Part shown: positions 7,267 through 14,677 of the stretch, in pieces
Layout of the letters: every line of letters begins with the position of its first letter
Numbering within the stretch: the first letter of the stretch is position 1
Source: Amycolatopsis sp. NBC_01488
GTDB taxonomy: Bacteria; Actinomycetota; Actinomycetes; Mycobacteriales; Pseudonocardiaceae
Assembly: GCF_036227105.1 (NCBI RefSeq)
Contig: NZ_CP109434.1
Span: 2,236,001-2,300,000, forward strand
Direction: 5' to 3'
DNA: 64,000 bases
Made by a program: the position numbers and the translations under genes
The notes under the pieces: model-generated
Database searches by the model: none
Seen by the model: the letters and a program-made list of their open reading frames with translations, nothing else
What the model was told of the DNA's origin: nothing

Positions 7267-7857
7267 ATGAGCAAGGGACTCCGGGCCCAGAAGAAGCACG
7301 AGACCAGGAAGACCATCTCCGACGTCGCGACGAAGCTGTTCATCCGTAACGGCTTCGAAGACGTGACGATCGCGGAGATCGCCACCGAGGCGCGGGTCGC
7401 GAAGATGACCGTGACGAACCACTTCCCGCGCAAGGAAGATCTGGTCTTCGACATCCGCGCGGACTTCGCGGCCTGGCCGGCCACCCTGGTCCGCGACAGC
7501 GTCTTCCACGACACCCGCGAGCTCTACTTCGAGGCGCTGGGCGCCGAGCACGCGCTGGTCGGCTTCTCGGGCCCGGGCTTCGTGCGGATGATCAAGGAGA
7601 GCCCGATCCTGACGAACGCCCTGCACGAGATGCACCGCGAGCGCGAGGCCGCCCTCACGCACCTGCTGATCCGGCGCCACCCCGAGCAGGGCCTCGAGCC
7701 GGTGCTCGCGGCCGCCCACCTCGCCACCGTGCTGCGCGTGCTCTTCCAGGAGGTCTTCGACCGGACTCTCGAGGACGAAAAAGGGATCGCCGACGCGGTG
7801 TGGCCCACCGCCGAACTGGCCTTCGACCAGCTGGAACCCGTGCTGGGCCAGTACTAG
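7267..7857 (+). CDS. TetR-family transcriptional repressor
   Basis: 196 residues. The N-terminal TetR helix-turn-helix spans about 10-60 (TRKTISDVATKLFIRNGFEDVTIAEIATEARVAKMTVTNHF, with the typical F-x-x-K/R-E-D after it). The remainder is an all-helical ligand-binding domain of unknown specificity. The ATG at 7267 has no Shine-Dalgarno, but TAGGGT lies seven bases before it, suggesting a leaderless message. It is divergent from the decayed MFS-mca operon, its presumed target, so the regulator appears to have outlived its regulon. Confidence 0.88.
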   Translation: MSKGLRAQKKHETRKTISDVATKLFIRNGFEDVTIAEIATEARVAKMTVTNHFPRKEDLVFDIRADFAAWPATLVRDSVFHDTRELYFEALGAEHALVGFSGPGFVRMIKESPILTNALHEMHREREAALTHLLIRRHPEQGLEPVLAAAHLATVLRVLFQEVFDRTLEDEKGIADAVWPTAELAFDQLEPVLGQY

Positions 7858-7936
7858 CGCGCCGCGCCGGCAGGTGCAAACTTGACGGCAATTGGTCGTC
7901 GGATGACCTCGGCGGGACAGGGTTGTGGCAGCCGCT

Positions 7937-9175
7937 TCAGGACACGCGCCTCGAAAGCGAGCGGCCGTGTTCTTCGATGCTCGCGGCCACCGCTGCCTGG
8001 AGCGGCTCGTTGCTGTCCAGAATCGAAGCGAAGCGCGGCCATTCCGCCTCGACTCGGTCGATCGTCTCACCGACAACGTCGATCAGACCCGCACCGACCG
8101 CACCCAGCCGACGTTCCAGTCGCTGGAAGGTACCGGCCGCAATCCGGGTGAACTGTCGGGTGCCTCCGAACTTCAGCCCCAGGTCCTCGGGCTCATCATC
8201 GGTTCGATAGGCAGCCGTGCATACCATGTCGTAGGCGGGCGCGAGAGTGGGGATGCGTCGGTCCGGGTAGATCAGGGACCAGTTCTTGAAATGTGCGTCG
8301 CCATTGGAAATCAAGATGTTAAAAGCAAGTCGCCGGGCGAACTCGCGCAGCGCTGAAAGGTCGTGGCGGCGATAGATCAACGCCGCCACGGTCTCGAAGT
8401 TCCCCTCATACTTGCGATCCGGGTAGACGTTGCGGACTTGGGCGAGATCTTCGATGTGGACCGATCCACGGCTATCGTCCCGGTCGAATCGGCGGATTGC
8501 GTAAGCCAGACTTTCATTCTCGGGCCATACACCTGGTGGCAGGTTGTCGAGCTGGTCCCGACGGACCAGCCGAACTTCGGGAACATCGATTCCCACGGCC
8601 GCGGCCATTGACATCATCGCGTACTCGTTAAGCGGCACGTCCGCGAACACCCGGTCGGGAAGCTTGACGATCCAATCGCCGCCTTCCCCGTGTGCGGGCA
8701 GGGTAAGCCGATCGTCTTTCCCGATCATCGAGAACTTCAGCCCGACGCCTGCGAGGGAGAACCGCCATCCGGCGTGCCCGGAGTCGATCGTCCCATGGGG
8801 GTTGACCGTCAGGGCGGCAGGATCCCAGCCCTCCGGCGCCGTCTCCTCGGGTAGCACCCGCACCGCACCCGGGAGGTCGTGCCCGACCTGCGCGAGCAGC
8901 TCCATCTCACGGTCGGCCGAGACATGCCGATCGGCGGCGATCCAGTCGCGAAGGCGCCCTTCCGGCAAAAGGTTCGAGAACCAGGCAGGAACCCGGAGCG
9001 CGTTGGCGTGCCGGGCTCGGACGTCCTGCTCGAACACCAGCCCCAGCACCGGCCGGCCAGGATCGTCGAGGTATTCCTCGGTGAACGTAAACCAGGTGTA
9101 GTCACCGCGCTGGTTCAGCGTGCCGACTCGGCGGGAGCCAAGCCACACGCCGTGCCGGTACTCATGCATCGTCAT
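7937..9175 (-). CDS. HipA-like serine/threonine kinase, coupled to DUF262
   Basis: 412 residues. It has the HipA N-terminal subdomain (about 5-110) and a kinase core: SLAGVGLKFS near 140-149 in place of the usual SLAGAQxK loop, DWIVKLP near 167-173, NEYAMM, RFDR at 229-232, the catalytic loop NGDAHFKN at 291-298, and the metal-binding Asp in PAYDM near 316. Classical HipA phosphorylates glutamyl-tRNA synthetase and is neutralised by the DNA-binding partner HipB. No HipB is encoded here. Instead its start overlaps the DUF262 gene by 14 bp. AT-ending codons are more common than in neighbours (for example the AFNILISN stretch), suggesting horizontal acquisition. Toxin, defence or both. Confidence 0.85.
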   Translation of the reverse strand: MTMHEYRHGVWLGSRRVGTLNQRGDYTWFTFTEEYLDDPGRPVLGLVFEQDVRARHANALRVPAWFSNLLPEGRLRDWIAADRHVSADREMELLAQVGHDLPGAVRVLPEETAPEGWDPAALTVNPHGTIDSGHAGWRFSLAGVGLKFSMIGKDDRLTLPAHGEGGDWIVKLPDRVFADVPLNEYAMMSMAAAVGIDVPEVRLVRRDQLDNLPPGVWPENESLAYAIRRFDRDDSRGSVHIEDLAQVRNVYPDRKYEGNFETVAALIYRRHDLSALREFARRLAFNILISNGDAHFKNWSLIYPDRRIPTLAPAYDMVCTAAYRTDDEPEDLGLKFGGTRQFTRIAAGTFQRLERRLGAVGAGLIDVVGETIDRVEAEWPRFASILDSNEPLQAAVAASIEEHGRSLSRRVS

Positions 9176-10802
9176 CGTCGTTCTCGTCGGCTAGAACCAG
9201 GTCGGCCAGCGGTGGGGTGTTTTCCAAGCCCCACTCACAGTTCCGCTCGAGGAAAATCGCCAAGTTGACTCCGAGCAGTTCCTGCCGGGCCTTGAGCGCG
9301 TCCGGAATCGCACCGGCGCGAAGCAGCCTCACGATCTCCTCGGTGAGGCCGTGGGACTGCAGGACCTCCGTCCGATCTGGGCCGGCGACAAGCAGAGCTG
9401 ACGCTTCCACCGGGTCGACGTCCAAGATCGGCATGAGGACCCGGTTGGCTGCCCACGAGCGGTACGGCTTCGGCGCCGACGGCACGACATACTGAACGGC
9501 GTCGCGAGCCGTCTTGTTCTCGCCGACACCAGCCGCGAAATCTTGCAAGCTGTACGGTTCTCCGGTTTCCGGATTACGCGGCCCGGCCGCCCACCACGAA
9601 CAGAGCACGATTTTGGTCGATGCCTGATTGGTAGCGAATCCACTCAGATCAGGAAACTTAGGGTTCGGCTGGTCGACCGCTTCCAGCAACGCCTGCACGG
9701 AACCGGTGAGGTCGTCGGAGCTGACCTTGGTGCACAAGAGCCGGGCCGCGTCACCGGTACCCGCCTTGAACTGCTGGGGACCGGCGACCGCCGCACGCCA
9801 GAACCAGCGACGCAGGAGGCTCCGGTTGCGCGGATCCGGATCGGGGTGATGCGCGAAGAGACGCACCAACGGGACTAAAAGGTAGCTGTAGGCCAGCACC
9901 GAGAAATGCGGAACCGACGCGTCCTGCTGCAAAAAGGTGACGGCCCGCCGCAGCGCTGCCTCTCCTGCCTCGTACGCCTTGTCCCGGCCCTCGTCACCCG
10001 GCTTCGAAAACTCGTCACGCACGTCGCGTTTGACGTCAGTGCCTCGACGGGCCAGGACCGACTGGAGCACGGTGTTGCCATCGATGGTCCCGAATGAGAG
10101 GTCGGTCGCGATGTGATCGGCGACCAGGTCGAGGGTGAACTGGCTGTTGTCTTCGCGCGCGTTGAGCGCCGAAAAGATCTCCGCCCGGGTAAGCCGTTTT
10201 CCGTAGTTGTTCATCCGGTCGAAGATGTCCTGCAACACTTTGGGGTCGTCCTGGCTCACCTGGTACGCGGGAACCTGGAACTGACGGATGGTGCGGGTGA
10301 TCGCACTCGCCGACTCGAGATGGTCGGCGATGCCGGGATACCTGTTGAACCACAGGAGGATCTTCTGCAGGTCGAACAACACCGACAGCGGGATCACCAG
10401 CGGGTCGTCGTTCTTCGGCGGCCGGACGAACTGCCGCTCACGAAGGTCGTACGACAGCGCGAACCGCGGATCTCCCTCCGCGTCAGGGCTCAGTGCGTTG
10501 GCAAGGCTGGTGATCCGCTGCTGTCCGTCGACGACGAACGAGGCATCGGTCGACTCCGGCGCGTCGATGCTCAGGGCTCCGAGCCGGAGCTTCTGTGCGG
10601 AAGCCGGGCGGACCCAGAGCAGCAAGCTGCCGATCGGATACCCCCGGACGATGCTGTCGAACAGCCGTCGGACGTCTTCCCAAGCCCAGCGAAAGTCCCG
10701 CTGGAACGTCGGCACCCGGATCCTGCCGTTCCAAGCCATGCTGACCAGCGACTCCACGTCCAGTGTGGTCGCGCTCGGCCGGGAATCCAGTGTCATCGCC
10801 AT
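9162..10802 (-). CDS. DUF262 (GmrS-like, ParB/Srx fold) protein
   Basis: 546 residues, start at ATG 10802 behind AGGGAGGGG. Diagnostic motifs are VPTFQRDFRW at 30-39, YPIGSLLLW near 55-63, VDGQQRITSL at 91-100 and IFDRMNNYGKRLTRAE at 193-208. The DGQQR block is the NTP-using centre of GmrS and other DUF262 proteins in GmrSD, BrxU and SspE defence systems. I see no C-terminal HNH/DUF1524 nuclease motif, so this protein alone may be an NTPase or sensor half. The C-terminus ends in acidic residues. It is co-transcribed and translationally coupled with the HipA-like kinase downstream. Confidence 0.82.
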   Translation of the reverse strand: MAMTLDSRPSATTLDVESLVSMAWNGRIRVPTFQRDFRWAWEDVRRLFDSIVRGYPIGSLLLWVRPASAQKLRLGALSIDAPESTDASFVVDGQQRITSLANALSPDAEGDPRFALSYDLRERQFVRPPKNDDPLVIPLSVLFDLQKILLWFNRYPGIADHLESASAITRTIRQFQVPAYQVSQDDPKVLQDIFDRMNNYGKRLTRAEIFSALNAREDNSQFTLDLVADHIATDLSFGTIDGNTVLQSVLARRGTDVKRDVRDEFSKPGDEGRDKAYEAGEAALRRAVTFLQQDASVPHFSVLAYSYLLVPLVRLFAHHPDPDPRNRSLLRRWFWRAAVAGPQQFKAGTGDAARLLCTKVSSDDLTGSVQALLEAVDQPNPKFPDLSGFATNQASTKIVLCSWWAAGPRNPETGEPYSLQDFAAGVGENKTARDAVQYVVPSAPKPYRSWAANRVLMPILDVDPVEASALLVAGPDRTEVLQSHGLTEEIVRLLRAGAIPDALKARQELLGVNLAIFLERNCEWGLENTPPLADLVLADENDDDDA

Positions 10803-10915
10803 GCCGCCCCTCCCTGTCCTTACCGGTTCACTCTGGCAGACGATCCGCCGTTTCCGGTAACCACGGTCCGGCCTGGATAGGCCTTTGTACCGAGACTGGC
10901 CCTCTCATAGGTGAA

Positions 10916-10929
10916 CGGTTCGAAAACCG
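10916..10929. promoter_or_regulatory. palindrome upstream of the DUF262-HipA operon
   Basis: CGGTTCGAAAACCG has five-base perfect arms and lies 114 bp upstream of the DUF262 start. It could be an operator for an outside regulator, since the operon has no HipB of its own. The remaining bases of this 232-bp interval hold nothing else I can assign. Confidence 0.3.
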
Positions 10930-11034
10930 AATCCGTGACCGCGACCACGCATGACTCCTCTCGGCATCGATGCTCGAGAATACGCGAGCGTTACGGAAGG
11001 TAACCTTCGCTGCTCACGGTGGCGGCGAGAGCAG

Positions 11035-12057
11035 TTAACGCGCCGCGCCGGAGGGGCGCGCCGTGCGCAGCTCGGGCTCCGGGGCGCCCGCCACCTTCAG
11101 CACGCGCATCGAGCGCACCGCCTTCGCGTCCGACGGCGCCAGCAACGCCGAGAACCGCCGCACGACCAGGGCGGTCACCACCGCCAGCAGAGCCGCGGCC
11201 AGGTCGGTCAGCGCGACCAGCACGACGCTGTCGGCCATCGACTGCACGTCGCTTCGGAAGCGCCAGGCGATCGTGACGCCGAGCAGTACCCAGTTCAGCA
11301 GCCAGGCGCCCCACCACACGAGGACCTGCCGCGACGGCTTCGGCCGGACGTCGCGCGGGCGGCCCAGCACGGCGTGCTCCAGCTCGCCGGCGATCGACAG
11401 CGCCATCGGCAGGTTCGCGACCGGCACGAGGACGCCGACCAGCACCTGCCACACCGGCCGCGGCGGGTCGTCGCCCGAGACGTCCGCCGCCGCCCGGCGA
11501 GCGACCAGCAGCCACCAGAGCGACAGCCCGGCGGGCAGCAGCGCGAGGATCGAGGCCAGCAGTCCCGCGGTGAGCACGAACCCGTCGGAGAACGCCACCA
11601 CCGAACGGTTCAGCGCGGACTCGCGACCCTGGAGGAGCAGGACGTAGCGCCAGACCTCCGCGCCGGCGGCGACCACGGCGAGGACGGCGAACGCGAAGAG
11701 GACGCCGATCAGGCTGCGGCTCAGCACCGGCATCCGGTCCATCGGGCGGACCTCGTCCGACGCCGTGCCGGGCACCGAAGTCGGGCGGCGCCAGACCAGG
11801 TTGGGGAAGCCCCAGCGCGGCGGCACCGGGTACGACGGCGGTCCGAAGTACCGCTCGGGCGGCGTGACCCGGCGACGCGGCCACGCGCCCGGCGGCGGGG
11901 TCGCCACCCAGCGCAGCTTCGGCCGGTGCGGAGGACGGCGGTGGTACGGGTACGGCTCCGACTGGGTGGCCAGCGTCCGGCCTTGCAGCTGCTGGGCGCT
12001 CGGCGGCGGGGCCTGGCGCGGCCAGTACCCAGGAGGCGGAGGCGGACCCGGCTGCAA
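11035..12057 (-). CDS. DUF4328 membrane protein
   Basis: About 340 residues. The cytoplasmic N-terminus (about 1-115) is Pro/Arg/Tyr-rich and begins LQPGPPPPPGYWPRQ. Four to five membrane helices follow, including VLFAFAVLAVVAAGAEVW, and the DUF4328 signature WQVLVGVLVPVANLPMA sits before the last helices. The best start is TTG 12057, because the rhodanese stop lies just upstream; GTG or ATG codons nearer the helices are alternatives. It forms an operon with the rhodanese gene, two bases away. No function is known for DUF4328. Confidence 0.72.
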   Translation of the reverse strand: MQPGPPPPPGYWPRQAPPPSAQQLQGRTLATQSEPYPYHRRPPHRPKLRWVATPPPGAWPRRRVTPPERYFGPPSYPVPPRWGFPNLVWRRPTSVPGTASDEVRPMDRMPVLSRSLIGVLFAFAVLAVVAAGAEVWRYVLLLQGRESALNRSVVAFSDGFVLTAGLLASILALLPAGLSLWWLLVARRAAADVSGDDPPRPVWQVLVGVLVPVANLPMALSIAGELEHAVLGRPRDVRPKPSRQVLVWWGAWLLNWVLLGVTIAWRFRSDVQSMADSVVLVALTDLAAALLAVVTALVVRRFSALLAPSDAKAVRSMRVLKVAGAPEPELRTARPSGAAR

Positions 12058-12059
12058 GG

Positions 12060-12419
12060 CTAGATCACTTCGGGTTCGATGCCGGGGTGCTCGCCGACCA
12101 TCGGCCGGCCTTCGCGCTGCCACGCGCCCATGCCGCCGGCGACGTTCACCGCGTCCCAGCCGCTCTGGTTGAGCCACGCGGCCGCCCGCGCGGACCGGCC
12201 GCCGCTGCGGCAGATCACGTGGATCGGCTGGTCGTCGGGCAGGTCGGCCAGCTCGCCGACGCGGGCGGGCAGCTCTCCCATCGGGATGTGCACCGCGCCG
12301 GGCGCGTGCCCGGCGGCCCACTCGTCGTCTTCGCGGACGTCGAGCAGCACGAGGCCGTCCTTGGGCAGGTCGCGGACCTCGGCGGTCGGCAGTTCAGCAG
12401 GGCTCACCACGATCTCCAT
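12060..12419 (-). CDS. single-domain rhodanese-like sulfurtransferase
   Basis: 119 residues, one complete rhodanese domain: VLLDVREDDEWAAGHAPGAVHIPMGEL near residues 23-50 and the active-site loop CRSGGRSARA with catalytic Cys near residue 70. It transfers sulfane sulfur to cyanide or thiol acceptors, or serves as a sulfur carrier; the physiological acceptor is unknown. No signal peptide. It is the first gene of a two-gene unit with the DUF4328 membrane protein. Repeat array B lies immediately upstream, where its promoter must be. Confidence 0.9.
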   Translation of the reverse strand: MEIVVSPAELPTAEVRDLPKDGLVLLDVREDDEWAAGHAPGAVHIPMGELPARVGELADLPDDQPIHVICRSGGRSARAAAWLNQSGWDAVNVAGGMGAWQREGRPMVGEHPGIEPEVI

Positions 12420-12480
12420 GCTGCCATGTGAGGGCGTTGCCCGCGCGTGAGGTGGACGTACGCCGGGCGGAACCGGGCAT

Positions 12481-12543
12481 CTCGCGTGATCCGGGAGGCA
12501 TCACGCGTGATTGGAGGGGCATCACGCGTGATTGAGGGGTCGA
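12481..12543. repeat. tandem array of three 21-bp units (array B)
   Basis: Three contiguous units of the same 21-bp family as array A, with the palindrome ATCACGCGTGAT at both internal junctions and the same closing CGACACGG. One or two decayed units may precede it (CCCGCGCGTGAGGTGG at 12440). It lies between the actP stop and the rhodanese start. Confidence 0.85.
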
Positions 12544-12551
12544 CACGGCGA

Positions 12552-12581
12552 ACGGGCCTCCCGGGAGTCCGGGAGGCCCGT
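12552..12581 (-). terminator. actP terminator hairpin
   Basis: A 13-bp perfect stem, ACGGGCCTCCCGG with CCGGGAGGCCCGT, and a four-base loop, starting five bases after the minus-strand stop at 12586. Confidence 0.75.
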
Positions 12582-12585
12582 CGGC

Positions 12586-14205
12586 TCAGTGCGTGACGGC
12601 CTTCTCGGCGCCCGCGCCGGTCAGCGCGCGCACCTCCATCTCCGCGTACTTCTCGGGGTTGCGCTCCTTCGACAGGACCGTGCCGAGCCAGCCGAGCAGG
12701 AACGCGGCCGGGATCGAGACCAGGCCCGGGTTGTCGAGCGGGAACCAGTGGAAGTCGACGCCCTGGATCATCGACGCGCTCTTGCCCGTCTTGGCGTCCA
12801 CGGGCTTGCCCGAGACCGCCGGCGAGAAGACGATCAGCACGATGGTGACCAGCAGGCCGCCGTAGATCGACCACAGCGCGCCCTGGGTGTTGAACCGCTT
12901 CCAGAACAGCGAATACAGGATCGTCGGCAGGTTCGCCGACGCCGCCACCGCGAACGCCAGCGCCACCAGGAACGCGACGTTCTGGCTCTTCGCCAGGATG
13001 CCGCCCGCGATGGCCAGCGCGCCGATCACCAGCGCCGTGATCCGGGCGACGCGGACCTCGCCGCCGGTCGAGACCTTGCCCTTCTTGATCACGCTCGCGT
13101 AGACGTCGTGGGCGAAGGACGCCGACGCCGTGATCGTCAGGCCGGCGACCACCGCGAGGATCGTCGCGAACGCGACCGCCGAAATGAACCCGAGCAGCAC
13201 CGGGCCGCCGAGCTCCAGCGCCAGCAGCGGGGCCGCGGCGTTCGTCGTCCCCGGTGCCTTCGAGATCTTGTCCGGTCCGACGATCGCTCCGGCGCCGTAG
13301 CCGAGCACCAGTGTGAACAGGTAGAACACGCCGATCAGCACGATCGCCCAGACCACCGAACGACGCGCGTCGCGCGCGGTCGGCACCGTGTAGAAGCGCA
13401 TCAGTACGTGCGGCAGGCCCGCGGTGCCCAGCACCAGCGCGATGCCGAGCGACAGGAAGTCGAGCTTCGTCGTGCCCGTCTTGCCGTACTGCTTGCCCGG
13501 GTCGAGCAGCGCCGCGCCGCCCTTGTCGACGGCCGCCTGGAACAGGCTGGACAGGTTGAAGCCGTACTTGCCGAGCACCCACAGCGTCATCGCGAAGGCG
13601 CCGATGATCAGCAGCGCCGCCTTGATGATCTGCACCCAGGTGGTGCCCTTCATGCCGCCGATCAGCACGTACACGATCATGATCACGCCGACGACGGCGA
13701 TCACGACGTCCTGTCCCGCCTCGCCCGAGATGCCGAGCAGCAGGTTGACCAGACCACCGGCGCCCGCCATCTGCGCGAGCAGGTAGAAGAACGACACGGC
13801 CAGCGTCGAAACCGCCGCGGCCGCGCGCACCGGCGTCTGCTTCATGCGGAACGCGAGGACGTCGCCCATGGTGAACTTGCCGGTGTTGCGGAGCAGTTCC
13901 GCGACCAGCAGCAGCGCGACGAGCCACGCGACGAGAAAGCCGACCGAATAGAGGAATCCGTCGTACCCGTTGACGGCGATCGCGCCCGCGATGCCGAGGA
14001 ACGACGCCGCGGAAAGGTAGTCACCGGAAATCGCGATGCCGTTCTGCGGGCCGGTGAACGCGCGGCCGGCGGCGTAGTAGTCCGACGCCGTCTTCGTGTT
14101 GCGACTGGCCCGGAACACGATCACCAGCGTGATCGCGACGAAGACCAGGAAGATGATGATGTTGAGGGTGGAGTTGGAGCCCTCCACGCCCGCGGCGAGG
14201 CTCAT
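12586..14205 (-). CDS. actP: cation/acetate symporter (SSS family)
   Basis: 539 residues with about 13 membrane helices. The sodium/solute symporter signature lies in the N-terminal third (GIAISGDYLSAASFLGIAG near 55-75, then the VLIGGMKGTTWVQIIKA block). Family members in actinobacteria carry acetate, propionate or pyruvate (ActP, MctC). ATG 14205 overlaps the DUF485 stop (ATGA), so the two are translationally coupled as in ActP operons generally. It is probably controlled by the LytS/LytTR pair encoded nearby, as inferred from gene order. The exact substrate cannot be told from sequence. Confidence 0.88.
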   Translation of the reverse strand: MSLAAGVEGSNSTLNIIIFLVFVAITLVIVFRASRNTKTASDYYAAGRAFTGPQNGIAISGDYLSAASFLGIAGAIAVNGYDGFLYSVGFLVAWLVALLLVAELLRNTGKFTMGDVLAFRMKQTPVRAAAAVSTLAVSFFYLLAQMAGAGGLVNLLLGISGEAGQDVVIAVVGVIMIVYVLIGGMKGTTWVQIIKAALLIIGAFAMTLWVLGKYGFNLSSLFQAAVDKGGAALLDPGKQYGKTGTTKLDFLSLGIALVLGTAGLPHVLMRFYTVPTARDARRSVVWAIVLIGVFYLFTLVLGYGAGAIVGPDKISKAPGTTNAAAPLLALELGGPVLLGFISAVAFATILAVVAGLTITASASFAHDVYASVIKKGKVSTGGEVRVARITALVIGALAIAGGILAKSQNVAFLVALAFAVAASANLPTILYSLFWKRFNTQGALWSIYGGLLVTIVLIVFSPAVSGKPVDAKTGKSASMIQGVDFHWFPLDNPGLVSIPAAFLLGWLGTVLSKERNPEKYAEMEVRALTGAGAEKAVTH

Positions 14206-14552
14206 GCGACCGGCCCTCCTTCGATCCGGGCGCGGATCTCGTCGGCGACCGGGTCGAGCCTGCGGTTGGCGTACCGGACGTACAGCCCGGTGATGACGAA
14301 CGTCGAGACGAACTGCAGGAGGCCGAAGACCAGGCCGACGTTGATGTTGCCGACCAGCTTGGTGCTCATGAAGCCGTGCGCGTAGTCGGCGAGGAACACG
14401 TACAGCAGGTACCAGAGCAGGAACAGCGCGGTCATCGGGAACACGAACACCCGCAATCGGCGGCGCAGGTCCGTGAATTCGGGACTCCCCTGGATGCTCT
14501 CCCAGTCGGTCTGCGGCTCCGCGCCACCGACGTCGTGTTCGGTGCTGCTCAC
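14202..14552 (-). CDS. DUF485 membrane protein, symporter partner
   Basis: 116 residues, start GTG 14552 behind GGTGGAG. The N-terminal tail is acidic and soluble, followed by two membrane helices (about 38-58, FPMTALFLLWYLLYVFLA, and about 72-95) and a short C-terminal tail. DUF485 proteins almost always precede ActP-like symporters and are thought to help their assembly or activity. The last four bases overlap actP. The 125-bp interval upstream carries its promoter; no clear operator is evident apart from CTGAACGTCAG near 14662. Confidence 0.88.
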   Translation of the reverse strand: MSSTEHDVGGAEPQTDWESIQGSPEFTDLRRRLRVFVFPMTALFLLWYLLYVFLADYAHGFMSTKLVGNINVGLVFGLLQFVSTFVITGLYVRYANRRLDPVADEIRARIEGGPVA

Positions 14553-14677
14553 AGCCGATCTCCACCTTCCCGTTTTTCGTACTGGTCGTACTGGTAGAAA
14601 CCAACGGAACGTATGGGTCGACCGGGTAGTTCGAAATCCCTCGATCGGGTATTAATCCCTTACTGAACGTCAGTGCG

